Assembly: GCA_903893335.1 (NCBI GenBank)
Contig: CAITLX010000144.1
Coordinates: forward strand, 1 to 11,052
Origin: an uncultured delta proteobacterium
GTDB lineage: Bacteria; Myxococcota_A; Polyangia; Polyangiales; Polyangiaceae
Reading direction: 5' to 3'
Length of the DNA: 11,052 bases
Numbering within the stretch: the first letter of the stretch is position 1; each line of letters begins with the position of its first letter. Below the pieces are notes generated by a model. The model was not told the origin of the DNA. It searched no databases and saw nothing but the letters and a program-made list of their open reading frames with translations. A program made the translations under genes and the position numbers. Shown here in pieces: positions 1-6,058 of this stretch.

Positions 1-1178
1 CCGTCGGCGTGCGACGCGCCGCACGCGCCGGGGGCCTGACCGAGCGTGTCGGCGAGGGTGGACCAGTACGCGGGGCACGCGCCGCCGGCGGTGGTCGTGG
101 AGGCGCACGCGAGCGGGCAGACGTCGGCCAGGTGCGCGAGCACCTCGAAGGTGGCGCCGCGGTCGGGCGAGCGCCCGACGGTGAAGCCGCTCAGCGCCTC
201 GCGCGCGCACGCGTAGAGCCCCGCGTCGGCCCAGGTCAGGCAGTACGCCCCCACCGCGCTCGCCTGCGCGAGCGGGCCGCTCGAAGGCCCGCTCCACACG
301 CCGTCGGTCGGGCCGCCGAGCGCGAGCGAGGCGCCGTCGGGCGAGAGCGCGAAGCCGAGCATGTCGCCGCTGGTCGCGTGCAGGACGCGCAGCGTCGTGC
401 CCTCGTCGTCCGAGACGAACAGCGTGTCGGACGGGTCGCCGTCGGCGCGCAGGTAGAGCCGCTTCGCGTCCGCCGGATCGACGGCGGCGATGTAGACCGA
501 CGCCGCGCCCGCCGCGTCGAGCGCGACGCGCTCCCAGGTCGCGCCTCGGTCGCGCGAGCGCTCGAGCACCGGCGTGCGCGCCGCAGCGAGCATCGCCGAG
601 ACGTAGAGGTGCTGCGGGTCCGAGGGGGCGACGTCGACGGTGAGCGCGATGAGGTCGTCGGGGAGCGGCGCGCCGGCCGCGGCCCACGTCGCGCCGTCGT
701 CGAGCGTCTCGGCGACCAGCGAGCGGAACGCCCCGCCCCCGAGCCCCGTGGTGGTGACCACGACCGCGCGCGAGGGCTGCGCGCGCTCGACCGCGACGTC
801 GACGAGGAACTGCCCGGCGAGCACCCCCGCGGCCAGCCCCCAGCCGCACCCGCGATCGCGGCTCGTGGCGAGCCCCTCCGACATGGCCGCCAGGAGCGTG
901 CCGCCCCCGGTGACGGCGATGGCCGGGTCCTCCTGCCCGCCGAAGCCGACGGCGGCCTCGCACACCCACGAGAAGCTCCCGCCCGCGCCGAACGTCTGCA
1001 GCAGGCCGTAGGTCGAACGCAGCAACATGTGCGCGGGGTCGCGCGGATCGACGACGAGCTGGTTGGCCTGGGGGAAGCGGCCGTTCGCGCGCGCGCCGCG
1101 GGCCGACGCGGCGACCGCGCACGCGACGGCGCACGCGACGGGGGCGAGGCGGTGCGGGCGCGACGACATGCGCTGCAT
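1..1178 (-). CDS. Secreted Asp-box (BNR/sialidase-like) beta-propeller protein, 3' end outside window
   Basis: This gene reads leftward off the window edge, so 392 codons are visible and the C-terminus is missing. Residues 1-31 form a signal peptide (hydrophobic Ala/Val core, probable cleavage after ARA-31). Five Asp-box motifs of the S-x-D-x-G-x-T-W type are visible at about residues 106-113, 158-165, 208-215, 256-263 and 337-344 (for example SRDRGATW and SPDRGATF). Such motifs cap the blades of sialidase or sortilin-type beta-propellers. The start of the mature protein (ANGRFPQANQLVVDPRDP) resembles a family common in myxobacterial genomes, from memory. I see no sialidase catalytic set, so binding or scaffolding is more likely than hydrolysis. 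Cysteines at about 354, 358, 368 and 386 suggest a disulfide-rich section before the missing end. An alternative in-frame ATG lies at 1169; neither start has a clear Shine-Dalgarno sequence. The gene diverges from the FGE-like gene at 1231. The function is unknown. Confidence 0.85.
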   Translation of the reverse strand, partial: MQRMSSRPHRLAPVACAVACAVAASARGARANGRFPQANQLVVDPRDPAHMLLRSTYGLLQTFGAGGSFSWVCEAAVGFGGQEDPAIAVTGGGTLLAAMSEGLATSRDRGCGWGLAAGVLAGQFLVDVAVERAQPSRAVVVTTTGLGGGAFRSLVAETLDDGATWAAAGAPLPDDLIALTVDVAPSDPQHLYVSAMLAAARTPVLERSRDRGATWERVALDAAGAASVYIAAVDPADAKRLYLRADGDPSDTLFVSDDEGTTLRVLHATSGDMLGFALSPDGASLALGGPTDGVWSGPSSGPLAQASAVGAYCLTWADAGLYACAREALSGFTVGRSPDRGATFEVLAHLADVCPLACASTTTAGGACPAYWSTLADTLGQAPGACGASHAD

Positions 1179-1186
1179 GGTAGAAG
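1178..1186 (+). promoter_or_regulatory. Possible extended -10 element for the FGE-like gene
   Basis: TGG followed by TAGAAG (hexamer 1181-1186) forms an extended -10-like element in the 52-bp gap between the two divergent start codons. It would give a leader of about 38 nt for the gene at 1231. No good -35 hexamer is visible. The call rests on composition in a GC-rich background and is weak. Confidence 0.3.
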
Positions 1187-1230
1187 ATCGGCGCGTGTCT
1201 GCACGACCCCGCTCGTGGACACCACGACCG

Positions 1231-2031
1231 ATGCGCCTCGCACCCACGCTCGCCGCCGCGCTCGTCGCGCTCGCCACCGCGACGCTCGACGCGGCCGGCA
1301 GGGCCGAGGGGCCCGCGATGGTCCCCTTCGACGCCGCGACGTTCCGCATGGGCAGCGCGGACGCCGACGGCGAGCCCAACGAGCACCCGGCGCACGACGT
1401 GACGCTCGGCGCGTACCTGCTCGACCGCACCGAGGTCACCGCGGGCGCCTACCGCGCCTGCGTCGCGCGCGGGGCCTGCGAGGCCCCCGCGTCGCGCGCC
1501 CGACTCTGCACCGTGGCGCACGGCCCCGCCGAGGCGCCCGCCAGCTGCGTCTCGTGGCAGCAGGCCGACACCTACTGCCGCGCCGTCGGCAAGCGCCTGC
1601 CGACCGAGGCCGAGTGGGAGCACGCCGCGCGCGGCGGCGCGCGTGGGCCCTGGCCCTGGGGCGACGCCAAGCCGACCTGCGAGCGCGCCGTGACGCTTCT
1701 CGGCGACCACTCCGGACGAAGCTGCTCGCCGGGCGGGCCCGCGCCCGTCGGCACCCACCCCGAGGGCGCGACGCCGCACGGCGTCGAGGACCTGACCGGC
1801 AACGTCGCGGAGTGGGTCGCGGACTGGTACGCGGACCACTACCTGGGAGGCGGCGGGTCGCCCGAGCGGGGCCCGGCGTGGGGCGTCGCGCACGTGCTGC
1901 GGGGCGGCAGCTTCCGGAGCTGGCCGCGCGACGCGCGCGTGACCGCGCGCAGCTGGGCGACCTCGGGCGAGGCGGGGCCGGGCGTCGGGTTCCGCTGCGC
2001 GCGCGACGCGCAGCTCGCCGCGACGCCCTAG
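1231..2031 (+). CDS. Secreted FGE/SUMF1-fold protein lacking the catalytic cysteines
   Basis: The protein has 266 residues. The ATG at 1231 is chosen because a signal peptide follows at once (hydrophobic to about residue 22, possible cleavage near GRA-25) and because earlier starts would run into the divergent gene. The rest is a formylglycine-generating-enzyme-type (FGE-sulfatase, PF03781) domain: FRMGS (38-42), D-x-TEVT (65-70), RLPTEAEWEHAARGG (122-136), DLTGNVAEWVADWY (187-200), VLRGGSF (222-228) and GFRCAR (253-258). True FGE oxidises a sulfatase Cys using two copper-binding cysteines just after the RGGS motif. Here those positions, by motif alignment, are Ser230 and about Ala235, so this is probably not a formylglycine generator. 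Many secreted proteins use this fold for binding or as non-oxidase enzymes. Other cysteines (77, 83, 93, 106, 116, 150, 165, 256) may form disulfides. The next gene starts 65 bp downstream. The fold is sure; the role is unknown. Confidence 0.88.
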   Translation: MRLAPTLAAALVALATATLDAAGRAEGPAMVPFDAATFRMGSADADGEPNEHPAHDVTLGAYLLDRTEVTAGAYRACVARGACEAPASRARLCTVAHGPAEAPASCVSWQQADTYCRAVGKRLPTEAEWEHAARGGARGPWPWGDAKPTCERAVTLLGDHSGRSCSPGGPAPVGTHPEGATPHGVEDLTGNVAEWVADWYADHYLGGGGSPERGPAWGVAHVLRGGSFRSWPRDARVTARSWATSGEAGPGVGFRCARDAQLAATP

Positions 2032-2079
2032 CGCGCGACCTCGCGGGCGTTCGTCGCGCGGCCGACCCCCGGCACGCGG

Positions 2080-2085
2080 TACACT
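2080..2085 (+). promoter_or_regulatory. Possible -10 element for the exonuclease gene
   Basis: TACACT stands out in the 65-bp GC-rich gap after the FGE-like gene. It ends 11 nt before the ATG at 2097, so a transcript starting about 7 nt downstream would carry a leader of only 4-5 nt. No Shine-Dalgarno sequence is present, which fits a near-leaderless message. No convincing -35 hexamer is seen. Confidence 0.3.
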
Positions 2086-2096
2086 TCGCGGTTCCC

Positions 2097-2978
2097 ATGG
2101 TCGCCGCGCCCCCGAGCACCGCCGAGCGATCGGCCGAGCCTCCCGCCGGCCCCCCCTGGGACACGCCGCTCGCCGAGGCGCCGCTCGCGTTCGTCGACTG
2201 CGAGATGACCGGCCTCGACCCGACCGAGGACCGCATCGTCGAGCTCTGCATCGAGCGCACGCGCGGCGGCGTCGTCGAGGGCTCGCTCACGACGCTGGTG
2301 CGCCCCGACGCGCGGCTCGGGGGCAACGCGCACATCCACGGGCTCGACGCCGAGGCGCTCGCGTCCGCCCCCCCCTTCGCCGACGTCGCCGACCGCGTGT
2401 TCGAGCTGCTCGCGGGCGCCGTGCCCGTCGCGCACGCAGCGCAGCACGACGCGGCGTTCCTCGAGGCCGAGCTCGCGCGCGCGGGGCGCCCTGCGCCCGA
2501 GCCGCACTGGATCGACACCCTGACGCTCTCGCGTCGCGCGTTCGCGCAGCCGAGCCACGCGCTCGACCGCCTCGCGCCCGCGCTCGGCCTGCCGCGCAGC
2601 CGCGCGCACCGCGCCGCCGACGACGTCGAGACGCTCCGCGCGCTGTTCGACCTCATCGTCCCGCGCCTCGCGCCGCACACGCCGCGCGACCTCTGGCACG
2701 TGCGCATCGGCGAGCGCCACGCGCGCCCCGAGATCCTGGCCGCGTGCGCCGAGGCGGCGCGCTCGGGCAAGCCCGTCGAGATCGTGCTCCGCCCGGCGCA
2801 CGGCGCCGCGCGCATGGTCCTGGCCGTCGTCACGGCGGTGCGCGCGGACCTCGACCCGCCGCGTGTTGTGGGTTATGCGCTGCCCGGGCGCGGACGCTTC
2901 GAGCAACGGGCCGACCGCATCCTCTCGGTGGGCGCGGCCGGCACCGCCAGCGCCGCCTCTGCCCCACGCACCCCATGA
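2097..2978 (+). CDS. DEDDh 3'-5' exonuclease (DnaQ/oligoribonuclease-like) with WYL-like C-terminal domain
   Basis: The protein has 293 residues. Residues 30-190 form an RNase-T/DnaQ exonuclease domain with a complete DEDDh set: Asp34 and Glu36 in FVDCEMTGLD, Asp118 in AHAAQHDAAF, and His171 and Asp176 in HRAADD. These residues bind two metal ions and cleave from 3' ends, so the enzyme should be active on DNA or RNA; the sequence does not say which. The CEMTGLD wording recalls oligoribonuclease, but the overall length and tail do not match Orn. Residues 211-278 look like a WYL-type ligand-sensing domain (A-x-x-x-G-K-P-V-E-I, then VVGY, then RFEQRADRILSV), although the name-giving Trp-Tyr-Leu is not conserved. 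The long reading frame continues upstream of 2097, but that part lies antisense to the propeller gene or over the FGE-like gene and is not coding. The stop overlaps the next ATG (ATGA), implying translational coupling. Confidence 0.88.
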   Translation: MVAAPPSTAERSAEPPAGPPWDTPLAEAPLAFVDCEMTGLDPTEDRIVELCIERTRGGVVEGSLTTLVRPDARLGGNAHIHGLDAEALASAPPFADVADRVFELLAGAVPVAHAAQHDAAFLEAELARAGRPAPEPHWIDTLTLSRRAFAQPSHALDRLAPALGLPRSRAHRAADDVETLRALFDLIVPRLAPHTPRDLWHVRIGERHARPEILAACAEAARSGKPVEIVLRPAHGAARMVLAVVTAVRADLDPPRVVGYALPGRGRFEQRADRILSVGAAGTASAASAPRTP

Positions 2979-4324
2979 CCCCTCTCCGCTCCTCCTGCCT
3001 CCGCGCGGCCTGCGCCGCTGCGTTCGCCCTCGCGCTCGCGGGCTGCCCCTCGGCGCAGTCGCCGGGCTCGGCCCAGCGCGCGCCGCTCGCGCAGAAGTGG
3101 CTCGATCGCGCCAAGGCCGCCTACGGCGGCGCCGACATGGACGAGGCGCGCGACGCCGTCGAGAGCGCGCGCAAGCTCGCGCCCGACGACGCCGAGGTGC
3201 GCACCTGGGAGGGTCGCGTCGCGCTCGCGCGCCTCGACTGGCCCGCCGTGCAGGCGGCGCTCGCGGGCATCGACACGACCGACGCCCGCGGCCTGCGCGG
3301 GCGAGCGCGCTGGTACGCCGGCGAGATCGACGCGGCGGCCGACGAGCTCGAGGCCATGCTGCGCGACCCCGACGTGCGCGACCCCTGGGCCAAGGCCGTC
3401 GCCGGCCTGGCGCGGCGCGGCGCGGGGCGCACCCCCTTCCGCATGTCGGGCGCGATGCTCGCGGCGACGGACATGCCGCACGTGCTCGGCACCGAGCTCG
3501 TCGTGCCGCTCGAGATCGACGGCGAGCAGGCGCTCGCGCTCATCGCCACCGGCACCGCCGAGGTCGTGCTCGACAGCGCGACGCGCAAGGAGCCCGCGTG
3601 GGTGTCGCTTCGCTTCGGCGGCAAGCTCGAGGTCGGCGACGTGCCGGCGCTGGTGCAGGACCTCTCGGCCATCTCGCGCCAGTCCAACGCCCCCATCAAG
3701 GCGCTCATCGGCGTCAACCTCCTGCGCCACCTGCACGCGACGTTCGATTTCACGGGCACCCAGCTCGTCGTGCGCAACTTCGCGCCGCCCCCCCCGCCGA
3801 GCGCCACGAAGGTGCCGCTCTGGTACTTCCGCGGCGGCGGCATGGTCGTGCGCGCCGGCCTCGGCGCCGACCGCGAGACGGGGCTCGGCGCGCTGCTCGT
3901 CGACACCACGCAGCCCTTCGCGCTCGCGCTCGACGACGCCGGCATGAAGAAGGCGGGCGTCGACCTGACCAAGCTCGAGCCCGTCGCGCAGGACCCGAAG
4001 CTCAAGCAGGGCACCGTGCCCTCGCTGCGGCTCGGCGCGTTCGAGATCCCGAGCGTGCCCGCCGTGACCGGCGTCGCGTCCATCGCCGAGCTCGAGCACA
4101 GCGTGGAGGCCGACCTCGACGGCGTGCTCGGCTCCGGCCTGCTCGCGGCCTTCCGCGTCACGCTCACCGACGAGGGGCGCGCCATGTGGCTCGAGGACTT
4201 GCCCTCGACGCCGCCTCCGTCCCCCAAGCCCGCGGCGTCGAGCGAGCCCTCGCCCGCGTCGCCCGCCCTTCCCCCCTCGAAGCTGCACCCGAAACCCAAG
4301 AAGAAGCCGGCTCCCCACCGGTAG
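2975..4324 (+). CDS. Lipoprotein with TPR-like region and two-lobed degenerate aspartyl-protease (pepsin/retropepsin-like) domain
   Basis: The protein has 449 residues. A type II signal peptide ends in the lipobox LAGC (Cys24), so it is probably anchored to a membrane. Residues 38-150 are helical and TPR-like (A-x-x-A-Y-x-x-x-D-M-D-E-A-R and later repeats). Residues 172-268 and 288-408 look like two aspartyl-protease lobes. Each has a D-T-G-like turn after a hydrophobic strand (LIATGTAEVVLD at 189-200; LLVDTTQPFALAL at 307-319) and a later glycine-hydrophobic hairpin (IGVNLLRHLHATFDF; VLGSGLLAAFRVTL). The first catalytic Asp position is Ala191 and the second triad is Asp-Thr-Thr, so peptidase activity is doubtful. 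The tail from 410 is Pro/Ser-rich and ends in a Lys-rich basic stretch, which could reach peptidoglycan or polyanions (inference). The ATG overlaps the exonuclease stop. coaD follows after 11 bp. Confidence 0.8.
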   Translation: MTPLRSSCLRAACAAAFALALAGCPSAQSPGSAQRAPLAQKWLDRAKAAYGGADMDEARDAVESARKLAPDDAEVRTWEGRVALARLDWPAVQAALAGIDTTDARGLRGRARWYAGEIDAAADELEAMLRDPDVRDPWAKAVAGLARRGAGRTPFRMSGAMLAATDMPHVLGTELVVPLEIDGEQALALIATGTAEVVLDSATRKEPAWVSLRFGGKLEVGDVPALVQDLSAISRQSNAPIKALIGVNLLRHLHATFDFTGTQLVVRNFAPPPPPSATKVPLWYFRGGGMVVRAGLGADRETGLGALLVDTTQPFALALDDAGMKKAGVDLTKLEPVAQDPKLKQGTVPSLRLGAFEIPSVPAVTGVASIAELEHSVEADLDGVLGSGLLAAFRVTLTDEGRAMWLEDLPSTPPPSPKPAASSEPSPASPALPPSKLHPKPKKKPAPHR

Positions 4325-4335
4325 CGAGGTCGACC

Positions 4336-4836
4336 TTGGCCACCCGCGGAATCGCCGTCTACGCCGGCAGCTTCGACCCGCCGACCATCGGGCACACCGA
4401 TCTGATCGAGCGCGCGTCCAACCTCTTCTCGCACGTCATCGTCGCGCTCGGCGTGCACCCCACGCGAGAGCCGCTGTTCACCGTCGAGGAGCGCCTCGAG
4501 CTTCTGCGCCGGGTCACGCGCGGCTGGCCCAACGTCGAGATCGGCTCGTTCGGCGGGCTGCTCATCGACTTCTGCCACGAGGCGGGCGCCCGCGTCATCG
4601 TGCGCGGCCTGCGCGCCGCCACCGACTTCGAGTACGAGCTGCAGATCGCGCACGCCAACGCCGACCTCTGCCCCGACATCGACACCATCTTCCTGCCGAC
4701 GCGCACCAACTACGGCTTCGTCTCGGCGTCGCTCGTGCGCGAGATCGCGAGCCACGGCGGCGACGTCGCGCGCTACGCCCCCGGCCCGGTGTGCGAGGCG
4801 CTCGAGGCGAAGTTCGGCCCGCACCGACCGCGCTGA
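4336..4836 (+). CDS. coaD: Phosphopantetheine adenylyltransferase (PPAT), coenzyme A biosynthesis
   Basis: CoaD transfers AMP from ATP to 4'-phosphopantetheine, giving dephospho-CoA, in the cytoplasm. The protein has 166 residues, the usual size. The nucleotidyltransferase motif is at the N-terminus (YAGSFDPPTIGHTDLI, containing T-x-G-H), followed by the substrate-binding core (VIVRGLRAATDFEYELQIAHAN) and the C-terminal S-x-x-LVREIASHGGDV motif. The start is the TTG at 4336: it puts the first residues right before the conserved AVYAGSFDP strand, and a Shine-Dalgarno GAGG (4326-4329) lies 6 nt upstream. No ATG or GTG in frame fits. The gene sits 11 bp after the lipoprotein gene and 22 bp before the acyltransferase gene, so it is probably part of one transcript. 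The partner often found beside coaD (rsmD) is absent here. Confidence 0.96.
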   Translation: MATRGIAVYAGSFDPPTIGHTDLIERASNLFSHVIVALGVHPTREPLFTVEERLELLRRVTRGWPNVEIGSFGGLLIDFCHEAGARVIVRGLRAATDFEYELQIAHANADLCPDIDTIFLPTRTNYGFVSASLVREIASHGGDVARYAPGPVCEALEAKFGPHRPR

Positions 4837-4858
4837 AGGCCGACGAAGCCAGGCGCGG

Positions 4859-6058
4859 GTGGGCAGCGACGGCGCGCGATCCGAGCTGAGCCACGACGAC
4901 GCGCGCGCGAGGGGCGGGCACCTCGTCGTGCTCGACGCGCTGCGCGGCGTCGCGGTGACGGCGGTGTTCGCGCAGCACCTCGGCGACCGCTACCTGCCGG
5001 TGGTGGTCGCGGGGCTCGAGCGCGCGCTGCCCGCGCCGCTCGCGGGCTGGGCCCGCGCCACGGTCGAGCACGCGTTCTGGGGCGTCGACCTCTTCTTCGT
5101 GCTCTCGGGCTTCTCGCTCGCGTACGCGTGGCTGCACGCGCGCGACGCCGCCCCCTCGCGCGCGCCGCGCGCCTTCTTCGCGCGACGCGCCGCGCGCATC
5201 TACCCGGCGTTCCTCGTCGCGCTCGCGGTCGTCGTCGCGCGGCGCCCGTCGCTCGTCGCCGCTCCCCACTTCTTCGCCGCGGTCGCCGCACACCTCGCGC
5301 TGCTGCAAGGCTACGTCGCGCCCGGCGGCGTGGTGTTCATCGGCGCGGCGTGGTCGCTCACGACCGAGGCGCACTTCTACCTCGTGTTCCCCTGGCTCGC
5401 GCGGCGCGTGCTCGGCGGCGACGCGCGGCGGCGCTGGCTCACCGTCGCCGCGACGTGCGCCTTCGCGTGGGGCACGCGCGCCGCGCTGCACGAGCTCACG
5501 CTGCACCCGGGCGTGCGCACCGCGCTGCTCGAGTCGACCCAGCGGCACTGGGCGACGAGCCGCCTCGACCAGCTCGTGCTCGGCATCGCCGCCGCGGCCC
5601 TGCACCACGCCGCCAGCCACGATGCACGGTGGCGCGAGCGCGCGGCTCGCCTCGGCGCCCCGATGCTCCTCGCGGCAGCGTGCGCGCTCGTCGCCGGCTT
5701 CGGCCTCGAGGGGCCGCGCTACCTCGCCCCGCACGGCTGGTGGCCCTACACGCCGCTCTCGCTCGCGACCGCGGCGCTCGTGCTCGGAGCGGCCCTCTGC
5801 GAGCCACGCGGTCGCCCCGCGTTCCCGCTGCGGCTCGTCGCCTCGCTCGGCGTCGTCAGCTACGGCGTCTTCCTCTACCACCAGCTCGCGCTGGACGAGG
5901 TGGCGGCGCGGCTCGGCGTCGCGCCCACGGCGCGCTCGCTCGCCGAGGTCGGCGTCGCGTCGTTCGCGCTCTCGGTCGCGCTCGGCGCCGCGTCGTACCG
6001 CCTCGTCGAGCGCCCCGCGCTCGCGTGGCAGAGCGCACGCGCGCGCGCCGGTCAGTAA
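4859..6058 (+). CDS. Integral membrane acyltransferase, acyltransferase-3 (OafA/OatA-like) family
   Basis: The protein has 399 residues with about ten hydrophobic segments. The family (PF01757) O-acylates sugars of surface polysaccharides, peptidoglycan, lipids or secreted metabolites, taking acyl groups across the membrane. All family marks are present: the R-x10-H motif (Arg29 to His40 in LDALRGVAVTAVFAQH), the FWGVDLFFVLSGF segment (73-85), AAWSLTTEAHFYLVFPWL (163-180) and the late YGVFLYHQLAL segment. There is no extra SGNH domain, so it is a stand-alone transferase. The GTG at 4859 is chosen; only a weak AGG (4851-4853) precedes it, and coupling from coaD 22 bp upstream is likely. The stop overlaps the stop of the convergent sulfatase gene by 7 bp. 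The substrate cannot be read from the sequence. Confidence 0.92.
   Translation: MGSDGARSELSHDDARARGGHLVVLDALRGVAVTAVFAQHLGDRYLPVVVAGLERALPAPLAGWARATVEHAFWGVDLFFVLSGFSLAYAWLHARDAAPSRAPRAFFARRAARIYPAFLVALAVVVARRPSLVAAPHFFAAVAAHLALLQGYVAPGGVVFIGAAWSLTTEAHFYLVFPWLARRVLGGDARRRWLTVAATCAFAWGTRAALHELTLHPGVRTALLESTQRHWATSRLDQLVLGIAAAALHHAASHDARWRERAARLGAPMLLAAACALVAGFGLEGPRYLAPHGWWPYTPLSLATAALVLGAALCEPRGRPAFPLRLVASLGVVSYGVFLYHQLALDEVAARLGVAPTARSLAEVGVASFALSVALGAASYRLVERPALAWQSARARAGQ

Noticed and set aside
2032..2060. Hairpin with 8-bp arms (CGCGCGAC / GTCGCGCG) just after the FGE-like stop, as a terminator
   Set aside because: There is no T-run after the stem, the loop is 13 nt, and such repeats of CG dinucleotides are common by chance in this DNA.
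9..2096. Long plus-strand open frame upstream of the exonuclease, giving a 989-residue protein if joined
   Set aside because: It is antisense to the propeller gene up to 1178 and out of frame over the FGE-like gene after 1231; its product is Arg/Ala low-complexity. The exonuclease domain starts right after the ATG at 2097.
2873..4824. Minus-strand open frames of 481 and 567 residues
   Set aside because: They are antisense to the lipoprotein gene and coaD, both of which carry clear motifs on the plus strand.
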